Assembly (NCBI GenBank): GCA_963799815.1
Contig: CAWCYG010000005.1
Span: forward strand, 186,001-250,000
DNA: 64,000 bases
Reading direction: 5' to 3'
From: JBDTSW01 sp963799815
GTDB taxonomy: Bacteria > Actinomycetota > Thermoleophilia > Solirubrobacterales > 70-9
A program made the position numbers and the translations under genes. Shown here piece after piece: positions 35,039 to 43,792 of this stretch. How positions within the stretch are numbered: the first letter of the stretch is position 1; every line of letters begins with the position of its first letter. The notes under the pieces are model-generated. The model saw only the letters and a program-made list of their open reading frames with translations. It was not told where the DNA came from and did no database searches.

Positions 35039-36028
35039 GTGTTCCTCGTCCTCCTCATCTTGATGGCGATCTTCGCGCCATTCGTCACGGACCTCCTCGG
35101 CGCGCCGGCGCCAGACGAGCGCGATACCGGCGCTCTCGATCCCGTTTTCGCCACCCCGACCGGGCCCAGCGCCGACCACCCCTTCGGCATCGACCAGCTC
35201 GGGCAGGACGTTCTCTCGCAGACCATCTATGGCGCGCGCGTGTCGCTGATCGTCGCCTTCGCCTCCACCGCGCTCGCGACCATCGCCGGGATCGTCGCCG
35301 GCCTCCTGGCCGGATTCTTCGGGGGCTGGACCGACAGCCTCATCTCTCGCTCGATCGACGTGCTGCTCGCGATTCCCTACCTGCTCCTCGCCACGGGCCT
35401 TGCGGCCGCCTGCACCCTCGGTCAGACCTCGGGCGGCGGTGGTGGCGGCTGCCTCGGCGGCCTGATCCAGCCTGGCATCGGGGTCGTGATCTTCGTGATC
35501 TCGGTGACGAGCTGGACCTATATGGCGCGCATCGTCCGCGGACAGACGCTCTCGCTGCGCGAGAAGGAATTCGTCGAGGCCTCCCGGTCTTTGGGCGCCT
35601 CCAATACGCGGATCGTCTTCCGCGAGATCCTGCCGAACCTGACCGCACCGATCATCGTCTACGCCTCGATCCTGATCCCTCAGGTGATCCTCTACGAGGC
35701 GGCCCTGTCGTTCCTGGGCGTCGGCGTCACCGATCAGCCGAGCTGGGGTCAGATGATCTCGGACGCCACCCCTAACTTCAGCACCGCCTGGTGGTACATG
35801 CTCTTCCCCGGGCTCGCGCTGCTCTTTACCGTGCTGGCCTTCAACATCATCGGGGACGCCCTCCAGGACGCGCTCAACCCGCGCATCAAGGCCACGCAGA
35901 AGAAGAAGAAGAAGAAGAAGAAGCACCCCGAAGAGCGCCAGGAGACGGGGGAGCTCCACGAAGGAGGCACGGCGATTCCCATGCTTAAGCGATCTGCACT
36001 GTCAACAACAGAATCGAAAGGAAGGACC
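35039..36028 (+). CDS. Peptide ABC transporter permease, DppC/OppC type (start lost, reads into the binding-protein gene)
   Basis: Inner-membrane permease. The first segment FLVLLILMAIFAPFVTDLLG, then HPFGIDQLGQDVLSQTIYGA (DppC signature) and the EAA loop EKEFVEASRSLGASNTRIVF. Coding character extends upstream to about 34920 (residues such as FEVPAIARSPWQLFWLRFRD), but no ATG, GTG or TTG exists in that frame after the stop at 34874, so the native start is missing; GTG 35039 is only the first usable codon. After DALQDALNPRIKATQ comes a run of eight Lys codons. No stop follows, and the frame stays open through the next gene to 37843. Confidence 0.8.
35900..35923 (+). repeat. (AAG)8 trinucleotide tract
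   Basis: Eight perfect AAG copies encode a poly-Lys run at the C-terminal end of the permease. It is a likely slippage site. In the alternative frame a TAA occurs at 35985-35987, so a one-base slip here would give the permease a normal stop. Confidence 0.92.
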
Positions 36029-37843
36029 ATGCGGTTCAAGCTCTGGCTCGCGCTCGCGGCGGTCCTCGCCCTCGCGGCCACGATGGCTGCGTGCGGCGAC
36101 GACTCAAGCGATAGCGACAACGGGGGAACGACGTCGGAGGAGTTCGCGGCGCCGACGGAGGCGCCCGACGGCGCCCAGGATGGTGGCGAGCTCTCCATGC
36201 TCGCGTCGGGCGACGTCGACTACATCGACCCCGGCGCCATGTACTACCAGTTCTCGTTCACGGTGGCCTACGCGACTCAGCGCCCGTTGACGTCGTATGC
36301 CCCGGCGGACATCGAGCAGCCGACCCCGGACCTCGCGGTAGAGGCGCCGGAGGTATCCGAGGACGGCCTCACGATCACGTACAAGATCCATGACAACGTC
36401 ATGTACTCGCCTCCCGTGGACCGCGAGGTCGTCGCCGCCGACGTCGAGTACGCGCTCGAGCGCTCGCTGCTGCCGGGCGTGCCGAACGGATTCGTCCAGA
36501 CGTACCTCTCGGACGTCGTGGGCCTGGCCGACGCCGTCAAGGAGGCGCAGGCCAACCCCACGGGCGGCGCCCCCGACGTCAAGGGGATCACGGCCGTCGA
36601 TGACACGACGCTCGAGATCAAGCTCGAGGAGTCGAGCTCGATCGGCGTGATCGGCGCGCTTTCGCTGCCGGTCTCGGCGCCGGTGCCTCCGGAGTACGCG
36701 GAGGAGTTCGACGCGGAGAACCCATCGACCTACGGTGAGAACCAGGTCGCGACGGGCCCGTACATGATCGAGAACGACCCGGCGACGGGCGAGCTCACGG
36801 GCTACAGCCCCGGCAAGGAGATCCATCTCATTCGCAACCCCAACTGGGACGGGGACGCGACCGGCGACTACCGGCCCGCGTACCTCGACGAGGTGACGAT
36901 CCAGGAGGGCTTCGCCGACACCGTGTCGGCCTCGAAGAAGATCCTCGCTGGTGACGCCCAGGTGAACGGCGACTTCACGACTCCGCCGTCGGCCATCAAG
37001 CAGGCCGTGGAGGAAGGCGAGGAGGGCCAGCTCACGGTCACGCCCGGCGGCGGTAACCGCTACGTGGCGCTCAACACGCAGGTGCCACCGTTCGACGACA
37101 TCGATGTCCGCAAGGCGGTCGTCGCGAACTCGAACCGCACCGACCTTCGGAACACGCGCGGAGGTGAGCTCACCGGACCGGTGGCCACGCACTTCATCCC
37201 GCCGGAGTTCCCGGGGTTCGAGGAGGCAGGCGGGCTCGAGGGCACAGGCCTCGACTTCGTCGCCAACCCCGAGGGCGATCCGGAGCTCGCGGCCGAGTAC
37301 ATGAAGGCCGCCGGGTACGACTCGGGCAAGTGCGAGGGGCCCGAATGCGAGATCACGATGATCGGCGAGGACGCGCCTCCGGATTCGGACACCGCCGAGG
37401 TGGCCGCTGACCAGCTCGAGGAGCTGGGCTTCGACGTCACCCTCCAGAAGGTCGCGGCCGACATCGCGTACACGAGGTTCTGCAGCGTTCCGGAGAACTC
37501 TCCGGAGGTCTGCCCCAACGTGGGGTGGCTGAAGGACTTCAACGACGGGCAGTCGATTCTCGATCCGACGTTCAACGGCGAGAGCATTCTGCCGGAGAAC
37601 AACGTCAACTGGCCGCAGCTCGACGTGCCGGAGATCAACGACGCCATCAACGAGGCGACGCTGACCGTCGACCTCGAGGAGCGCAACCAGGCCTGGGGCG
37701 ACGTCGACACCCAGATCATGGAGCAGGCACCTGCGATTCCCTACATCTGGGACGACCAGGCGAACATCCAGTCGGCGGACGTCGCCGGCGTCATCAACAA
37801 GGCGAACGCGCAATGGGATCTCTCGTTCACGTCGCTGAAGTAA
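36029..37843 (+). CDS. Peptide ABC transporter substrate-binding lipoprotein (SBP_bac_5)
   Basis: 604 residues. The signal peptide MRFKLWLALAAVLALAATMA ends at a lipobox-like MAAC, so it is anchored to the outer face of the membrane and captures peptides or similar solutes. Family motifs include DGLTITYKIHDNV, VAADVEYALERSL, ATGPYMIENDP and GYSPGKEIHLIRNPNWDG. AAAGGAAGG precedes ATG 36029, supporting independent translation despite the open frame from the permease. Gene order is C-A-B-D-F, with a strong hairpin after this gene. Confidence 0.9.
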   Translation: MRFKLWLALAAVLALAATMAACGDDSSDSDNGGTTSEEFAAPTEAPDGAQDGGELSMLASGDVDYIDPGAMYYQFSFTVAYATQRPLTSYAPADIEQPTPDLAVEAPEVSEDGLTITYKIHDNVMYSPPVDREVVAADVEYALERSLLPGVPNGFVQTYLSDVVGLADAVKEAQANPTGGAPDVKGITAVDDTTLEIKLEESSSIGVIGALSLPVSAPVPPEYAEEFDAENPSTYGENQVATGPYMIENDPATGELTGYSPGKEIHLIRNPNWDGDATGDYRPAYLDEVTIQEGFADTVSASKKILAGDAQVNGDFTTPPSAIKQAVEEGEEGQLTVTPGGGNRYVALNTQVPPFDDIDVRKAVVANSNRTDLRNTRGGELTGPVATHFIPPEFPGFEEAGGLEGTGLDFVANPEGDPELAAEYMKAAGYDSGKCEGPECEITMIGEDAPPDSDTAEVAADQLEELGFDVTLQKVAADIAYTRFCSVPENSPEVCPNVGWLKDFNDGQSILDPTFNGESILPENNVNWPQLDVPEINDAINEATLTVDLEERNQAWGDVDTQIMEQAPAIPYIWDDQANIQSADVAGVINKANAQWDLSFTSLK

Positions 37844-37880
37844 CCAGGGAGTCAGAAGGCACCTGAGGGAATAAGCGAGA

Positions 37881-37910
37881 GTGGGCCCGCCGCCGCGGCG
37901 GCGGGCCCAC
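37881..37910 (+). terminator. 15-bp perfect palindrome between binding-protein and permease genes
   Basis: GTGGGCCCGCCGCCG is followed directly by its exact reverse complement, giving a very stable GC hairpin 37 bases after the binding-protein stop. There is no T-run. It likely acts as partial terminator or 3' mRNA stabiliser so that binding protein is made in excess over the membrane subunits. Confidence 0.7.
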
Positions 37911-37929
37911 CACCTCGCCCGGGAGATCA

Positions 37930-38892
37930 ATGCTTCGCTACATCACCCGCCGCGTCCTTTGGGCGATCGCGCTGCTCTTCATCGTCACCGCCGTCGTCTT
38001 CGTGATCTTCTACGTCTTCCCGACGGCCGATCCGGCACAGCTGCGCGCCGGGCGGCAGGCCAACGAGGACCAGATCAACGCGATCAGGGAGTCGCTTGGG
38101 CTCGACAAGTCGGTCATCGAGCAGTTCTGGATCTACGTCAAGGCCGTCGTCACGGACTTCGACCTCGGGCGCTCGTATCAGTCGAACGCCGAAGTCCGCG
38201 ACCTCATCTTCGACCGCCTCCCCGCCACAGCGCTCTTGGTCTTCGGAGCAGTGGTGATATGGATGGCGGTCGCCATTCCCGTCGGGATCATCTCGGCCGT
38301 CCGCCGCCGCTCGCTGCTCGACCGCTCGACGATGATCACGACGCTCGCGTTCATCTCGGCCCCCGTTTTCTGGCTGGGACTGGTAGCCCTTTACCTGTTC
38401 GCCTCGGACGTCGGGATCATCCCCATCTTCCCCGGGATCGGGTCCTACTCGACCGCCGAGAGCTTCGCCGGGAAGATCGGCTCGATGATCCTGCCCTGGT
38501 GCGTGCTCGCCGCCGCCACGGCGGCGATCTACGCCCGTTACCTGCGCTCGCAGATGATCGACGTCATGAACGAGGACTACATCCGAACAGCCCGTGCAAA
38601 GGGCCTCTCGGAGCGGCGGGTGATCCTGCGACACGCACTGCGGAGCGCGATCACGCCGCTTGTCACGTTGCTGGGCCTGGATGTCGCCGTCCTTCTGGCC
38701 GGCAACGCCATCCTCACCGAGACGGTCTTCAACATCCCGGGCGTGGGAGCGGAGATCTACAGCGCGATCAATCGCTCGGATCTGCCGTTGATCCAGGGCA
38801 TCACCCTGTTCGGCGCTTTCTTCATCGTCGTCTTCAACCTGATCGTCGACATCGCCTATGCCTATCTCGACCCAAGGGTGCGTTACCAATGA
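37930..38892 (+). CDS. Peptide ABC transporter permease, DppB/OppB type
   Basis: 320 residues. MLRYITRRVLWAIALLFIVT is the typical N-terminal first segment; the EAA loop reads DYIRTARAKGLSERRVILRH; AILTETVFNIPGVGAEIYSA and YAYLDPRVRY close the protein. It pairs with the DppC-type permease upstream of the binding-protein gene. The stop overlaps the next ATG (ATGA). Confidence 0.93.
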   Translation: MLRYITRRVLWAIALLFIVTAVVFVIFYVFPTADPAQLRAGRQANEDQINAIRESLGLDKSVIEQFWIYVKAVVTDFDLGRSYQSNAEVRDLIFDRLPATALLVFGAVVIWMAVAIPVGIISAVRRRSLLDRSTMITTLAFISAPVFWLGLVALYLFASDVGIIPIFPGIGSYSTAESFAGKIGSMILPWCVLAAATAAIYARYLRSQMIDVMNEDYIRTARAKGLSERRVILRHALRSAITPLVTLLGLDVAVLLAGNAILTETVFNIPGVGAEIYSAINRSDLPLIQGITLFGAFFIVVFNLIVDIAYAYLDPRVRYQ

Positions 38893-39965
38893 GCGAGCAG
38901 ACGGCCACAGCGACCCCGGGCAAGTCGGGCAGCCGCGGCGCGCTGCTGTCGGTGCGCGACCTGCGCGTTCGATTTCACACCGAGGAGGGCACCGTGCAAG
39001 CAGTCGACGGCGTCTCCTTCGACGTCGAGGCGGGCAAGACTCTCGGCATCGTGGGAGAGTCGGGCTGCGGCAAGAGCGTCGCCAACATGAGCATCCTCGG
39101 GCTGACCCGTGCCGAGAACGCTGAGATCACCGGCGAGGCGATCTTCGAGGACACCGACCTCGTGGCGATGGAGAACGAGGGGCTGATGGACGTCCGCGGC
39201 AACGAGATCGCAATGATTTTCCAGGATCCGCTCTCCTCGCTTCACCCCTTCTTCAAGGTGGGCAACCAGCTCGTCGAGGCGATCCAGGCTCATGGTGACG
39301 TCTCCGAGGGGGACGCCAAGACGCGCTCGCTCGAGTTGCTGGAGATGGTTGGCATTCCCGCTCCCGAGCAACGCTTCGGCGAGTATCCGCACGAGTTCTC
39401 GGGCGGCATGCGCCAGCGGGCGATGATCGCAATGGCACTCACGAACGAGCCGAGGCTCCTGATCGCGGACGAGCCCACGACGGCGCTCGACGTCACGATC
39501 CAAGCGCAGATCCTGCGCCTGTTGGCCGAGCTTCAGCGCGATCTGGGGATGGCGGTGATCCTCATCACCCACGATCTGGGGGTCGTCGCCGAGATCGCCG
39601 ACGACGTGATGGTCATGTACGCCGGGCGGGTCGTCGAGTCGGGAACGCTCGATCAGATCTTCTACGACCCCCAGCATCCGTACACGTGGGGCCTCCTGGG
39701 CTCGGTCACCCGCATGGACCGGGTTCGCACGGCCCGCCTGGCGCAAATCAAGGGGCAGCCGCCGTCGCTGGTAACGCCGCCCGCGGGCTGTCACTTCCGC
39801 CCGCGGTGCCCGCATGAGTTCGCGAAGTGCAAGCAGGTACCCCCACTCGACGAGCGCTCCGGTGACGCTGGACACACCGACCGCTGCTGGCTCGAGCCGG
39901 CGAAGAAGCGGGAGCTTCGCGTCGTCGCCCCAGGGGAGATCGGCCTTCAGGACAAGGAGGGTTGA
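38889..39965 (+). CDS. Peptide ABC transporter ATPase, DppD/OppD type
   Basis: 358 residues. Walker A GIVGESGCGKSVANMS, Q-loop IFQDPLSSLHPF, signature FSGGMRQRAMIAMAL, Walker B RLLIADEPTTALDVTIQAQI, H-loop LITHDLGVV, and the C-terminal oligopeptide region CHFRPRCPHEFAKCKQVPPL, whose Cys cluster may hold an iron-sulfur centre as in other DppD proteins. Overlaps both neighbours (ATGA, TGATG). Confidence 0.94.
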   Translation: MSEQTATATPGKSGSRGALLSVRDLRVRFHTEEGTVQAVDGVSFDVEAGKTLGIVGESGCGKSVANMSILGLTRAENAEITGEAIFEDTDLVAMENEGLMDVRGNEIAMIFQDPLSSLHPFFKVGNQLVEAIQAHGDVSEGDAKTRSLELLEMVGIPAPEQRFGEYPHEFSGGMRQRAMIAMALTNEPRLLIADEPTTALDVTIQAQILRLLAELQRDLGMAVILITHDLGVVAEIADDVMVMYAGRVVESGTLDQIFYDPQHPYTWGLLGSVTRMDRVRTARLAQIKGQPPSLVTPPAGCHFRPRCPHEFAKCKQVPPLDERSGDAGHTDRCWLEPAKKRELRVVAPGEIGLQDKEG

Positions 39966-40963
39966 TGGAGGCGTCCGAGGCCACGCAGGAGGCGATCATC
40001 GACAGCGCGCCGGCCTCGGGCGAGGCGTTGCTCGAGGTCCGCGACCTCGTCAAGCACTTCCCGATCAAGTCCGGGGTGCTGATCGATAGGCAGGTCGGCG
40101 CGGTGCAGGCGGTCGACGGCGTTTCGTTCTCGGTCGCCGCCGGCGAGACCCTGGGCCTCGTGGGCGAGTCCGGCTGCGGTAAATCCACCCTCTGCCGCAC
40201 GCTGCTACGGCTGATCGAGCCCACCTCTGGCTCGGTGCGCTTCGAGGGCAAAGAGGTCGCTCATGCGGGCAGAAAGCAACTGCGCGAGCTGCGCCGCGAG
40301 ATGCAGATGATCTTCCAGGACCCCTACGCCTCGCTCAACCCGCGCAAGCGGATCTCGCAGATCGTCGGTGAGCCCCTGAAGCTGCACGGCGTCTCCTCCG
40401 GCGACGAGCTCCGCAGCACGGTGGAGGAGCTGCTGGAGAGGGTGGGCCTTGCGCCGGAGCACATCAACCGCTTCCCGCACGAGTTCTCAGGAGGCCAGCG
40501 CCAGCGCATCGGGATCGCCCGGGCCCTGGCGCTGCGACCGAAGCTGATCATCGCCGACGAACCGGTGTCCGCCCTCGACGTCTCGATTCAGGCACAGATC
40601 CTGAATCTGCTCAAGGACCTTCAGGGCGAGATGAACCTGGCGTACCTCTTCGTGGCACACGACCTCGGCGTCGTCCGCCATGTCTCCGACCGCATCGCGG
40701 TCATGTACCTGGGAAAGATCGTCGAGATCGGCCCGTCCGAGGAGGTCTACAGCAACCCGATCCACCCCTACACGCTCTCGTTGCTCTCCGCGGTGCCGGT
40801 CCCCGATCCCCGCGAGAACCGCTCCCGCGACCCGATGGTGCTCGAGGGCGATGTGCCGAGCCCGGCCAACCCGCCCGACGCATGCCGCTTCCACACGCGC
40901 TGTCCATTCGCGACCGACATCTGCGCGGAGGTCGAACCCAGAGCTGATCGACCACGGCCGTGA
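39965..40963 (+). CDS. Peptide ABC transporter ATPase, DppF/OppF type, frameshifted at C-terminus
   Basis: The N-terminal 320 residues are intact: LGLVGESGCGKSTLCRTLLR, IFQDPYASLNPRKRI, FSGGQRQRIGIARALAL, IIADEPVSALDVSIQAQI. At the oligopeptide/Cys region (CRFHTRCPFATDICAEVEP) the frame breaks within 40931-40941. Removing one base restores ELIDHGRDHWAACHHPL, the normal family ending, so the true gene continues to about 41060. As written the frame stops at 40963 with seven foreign residues. The true stop is unclear because the restored frame runs beyond the convergent neighbour. Confidence 0.88.
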   Translation: MEASEATQEAIIDSAPASGEALLEVRDLVKHFPIKSGVLIDRQVGAVQAVDGVSFSVAAGETLGLVGESGCGKSTLCRTLLRLIEPTSGSVRFEGKEVAHAGRKQLRELRREMQMIFQDPYASLNPRKRISQIVGEPLKLHGVSSGDELRSTVEELLERVGLAPEHINRFPHEFSGGQRQRIGIARALALRPKLIIADEPVSALDVSIQAQILNLLKDLQGEMNLAYLFVAHDLGVVRHVSDRIAVMYLGKIVEIGPSEEVYSNPIHPYTLSLLSAVPVPDPRENRSRDPMVLEGDVPSPANPPDACRFHTRCPFATDICAEVEPRADRPRP

Positions 40964-41088
40964 CCACTGGGCGGCATGCCACCACCCGCTCGATCGTGAG
41001 CATCCCGACGCGGTGCGGAAGGCGGTGGCGGGGGTTGCGCAGAGCTCGGGCGGCGCCGAGCTCAGGCGAATAGGGCCCAGACGGCCGC

Positions 41089-42823
41089 TCACTCCCTCAC
41101 TGAAAATCGGCCCTTCGCCGGCTCGGCCGCCTCGTTCTCGAGCATGCGGTGGAGCTGCTCGACGACTACCGATCCCTCGCCAACGCCCGAGGCCACCCGC
41201 TTGGTGGAGCCGGCACGGACATCGCCGACCGCGAAAACGCGCGGCATGCCGGTCTCGAGGATGAGTGGAGGACGATCGAGCGGCCAGGTATCGGGGAGCG
41301 CGCCGTCGCGCAGCAGATCGGATCCGGTGAGCACGAAGCCCCAGCGATCGCGCAGGATCTCGGCGGGCATCCAATCGGTGTGGGGATCGGCGCCGATCAG
41401 GACGAAGAGCCCGCCAGTGGTGAACGTTTCACGCTCGCCCGAGCGAGCGTCCGCCAGCACCACCGCGTCGAGCCATCCGTCCTCGTCGGGGATGGCATCG
41501 ACGACCTCGGCTCCGTAACGAACCTGGATGTTCGGGGTCGCCTCGAGTGCCAGGCGAAGGTAACGGGACATACTCTCGGCGAGGCTGTCGCCGCGGACGA
41601 CGAGCGTCACCTCGCTCGCGTAGCGAGAGAGGTGCATCGCAGCCTGGCCCGCGGAGTTGCCGCCGCCGACCACGAACGAGGGGTTCGCCTGCGAGGGCCT
41701 GCCCCTGCATGCTCGCGGAGTAGAAGACGCCTGAGTCAGTCATCTCGTCGAGTACCGGTAAGTCGAGCTTTCGGTACGTCGCGCCGGTCGCCAGCACGAC
41801 CGCTCCGGCGCTCACGTCCTCACCGGCGACCTCCAGCAACAGGCGCTCTCCCTCGGCGCGAAGGGATCCGGCCTCCCTCATCAGCATGAAGCGCGCGCCG
41901 AACACCCACGCCTGCTGGTAGGCGCGCTGCGCGAGCTCGCCGCCGCTGATGCCCCGTGAGAAGCCGAGGTAGTTGCGGATCAGAGAGCTCGCGCCCGCCT
42001 GCCCGCCGATCGCCTCCCGTTCGATCACCAGGGTGCTCATCCCCTCCGAAGCCGCATAGACCGCCGTGGTCAGGCCCGCCGGCCCCGCTCCGACCACGAC
42101 AACATCGAAGTCGCGCTCATCACCGAGCTCGGTATTGACACCGAACGCCTTCGCGATCTCCACGTTGGTCGGGTTGACGAGAGTGGGGCCGTCCCTGACG
42201 ATCGCGATCGGGCCCTCGGCCGGGCTGCGCTCGAGCTTCTCGAGCAGAGCCTGGCCGCGCTCGCAGTCGTCGGTCACGAAGGCGTGCGGGACGCCGTTTC
42301 TCGCGAGCAGGCTCCGAAGCTCGTGCGTGCGAGGGGACCACTCGCCGCCCACGAGCGTGATCTCGCTTTCGGTGGGCGAGCGCCCCTGGGCCCACTCGTG
42401 CAGGAACTCGGAGACGATCCGATGGAACTGCTCCTCGCCCGGCCGAGTCGGCTTCAGCACGTAGTAGTCGAAATGCGACGAGGCGATGCCCTTCAGCATC
42501 CCCTCCGCTCTCTCCGGCCGCGCCCAGTCCCCCCAGTGCACCAATAGGCCTCGCTTGGAGTGTGGGTGCAGCCGACCAACTCGGGCCAAGAGCTCGGCTC
42601 CCGGCAGCGAGGACATCTCCTGGTCGGCGAGCACGAGGGCGACCTCACGCGAATTGGCGCGGGCTTCCTCGAGGATCTCGACGGCGCGCTCGGGCGAGCG
42701 CTGGCAGGTCACCTCGTAGTCAGCGGCGTAGCGCTGAGTCAGCTCACGGACCAGATTCCGCAGCGCCTCGACGTCATCGTCCACCGCCAGAATCAAAGGC
42801 GGAGGGCGCTCCTCGCCGGCCAC
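41089..42823 (-). CDS. Response-regulator-fused thioredoxin-reductase-like flavoprotein, frameshifted
   Basis: About 577 residues once corrected. Residues about 10-125 form a receiver-like domain (LILAVDDDVEALRNLVREL; ALVLADQEMS), followed by a thioredoxin-like segment and a TrxR-type flavoprotein: VVVVGAGPAGLTTAVYAASE (FAD), VVGGGNSAGQAAMHLSRYA (NADPH) and PRVFAVGDVRAGSTKRVASG. The CxxC redox pair of thioredoxin reductase is absent (the position reads GVFYSAS), so it cannot act as a disulfide reductase. A run of four Gs at 41680-41683 appears to hold one extra base, splitting the gene. It lies convergent to the first peptide-transporter operon. Confidence 0.87.
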
Positions 42824-42902
42824 GAGCGGACGGCCACTTTGATCAGGGACGTTCTGCCATCGCTAGCTGCTCGCTCAGGGTATTGCCTAGTCTCCGGCGT
42901 CG

Positions 42903-43664
42903 ATGGCACCCGAGAAGCTGACCCCCCACGCCGCCAAGAACCGGGCCTACTGGGATTCCGACAGCGACTCGTACCAAAAGCGCCACGGCGCGCAGCTCGA
43001 AGGCGGCCTGGCGTGGGGCGTGTGGCACATCCCCGAGGCAGAGCTGCAGGTGCTGGGCGACGTGCGTGGCCTAGATGTCCTCGAGTTCGGCTGCGGCGCA
43101 GCGCAGTGGTCGATCGCACTCACCGAGCGAGGCGCACAGGTGACCGGCGTCGACATCTCCGCGAAGCAGCTGGAGCACGCGCAGCGAGCCGCCTCGGAGC
43201 GCGGGGTCGAGATCAAACTGATCGAGGCGAGCGCCGAAGCCGTGCCGCTCCCGGACGAGAGCTTCGACGTGGTCTTCTGCGACCACGGCGCCTTCAACTT
43301 CACCGACCCCAACCGCTCGGTGCCCGAGGCCGCGCGCCTCCTGCGACCTGGTGGCCTGCTCGCGTTCTCGGTGCCCTCGCCCCTGATCGACCTCTTCTAT
43401 GACATCGAAAAGGACGAGGTCACCAAGAGCCTGCACAACACCTACTGGGATCTCGGCCGATTCGAGGACTCGGAGACCGTGGATTTCCAGCTTCCCTATG
43501 GCGAGTGGATCCGCCTCTTCCGTCAGAACAGCCTCGTGCTCGAGGACCTGATCGAGCTGCGCGCTCCCGAGGGCGGCACGACCACGTACGAGCTCACCAC
43601 GTACGAATGGGCGCGCCGCTGGCCCGCCGAGAACATCTGGAAGGCACGGAAGGTTCCGCGGTAG
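42903..43664 (+). CDS. SAM-dependent methyltransferase
   Basis: 253 residues, class I fold. Motif I LDVLEFGCGAAQWSIALTER, post-I VTGVDISAKQLEHAQ, motif II SFDVVFCDHGAFNFTDP, motif III AARLLRPGGLLAFSVPSP. The N-terminus KNRAYWDSDSDSYQKRH is typical of a family found widely in actinobacteria without known substrate. Divergent from the REC-flavoprotein gene and upstream of the second peptide transporter. Confidence 0.87.
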   Translation: MAPEKLTPHAAKNRAYWDSDSDSYQKRHGAQLEGGLAWGVWHIPEAELQVLGDVRGLDVLEFGCGAAQWSIALTERGAQVTGVDISAKQLEHAQRAASERGVEIKLIEASAEAVPLPDESFDVVFCDHGAFNFTDPNRSVPEAARLLRPGGLLAFSVPSPLIDLFYDIEKDEVTKSLHNTYWDLGRFEDSETVDFQLPYGEWIRLFRQNSLVLEDLIELRAPEGGTTTYELTTYEWARRWPAENIWKARKVPR

Positions 43665-43731
43665 GACGACCCAATTCTTAAAAGTGCGGTGATAGGGTCC
43701 CCGCCGCGACCGGGATGGTCGCCACAGAGAG

Positions 43732-43771
43732 AGGACGCTGAGGCGCTCTGCACTGCACGTACGAGCGTCCT
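43732..43771 (+). promoter_or_regulatory. Inverted repeats in the leader of the second peptide-transporter operon
   Basis: AGGACGCT (43732-43739) and AGCGTCCT (43764-43771) are perfect complements. Just upstream GCGACC-GGGAT-GGTCGC forms a second hairpin. They sit between the methyltransferase and the binding-protein TTG start, which is preceded by GAGGAGGT. Role unknown; candidate leader structure. Confidence 0.35.
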
Positions 43772-43792
43772 GCGCATGAGGAGGTAGCTGAA

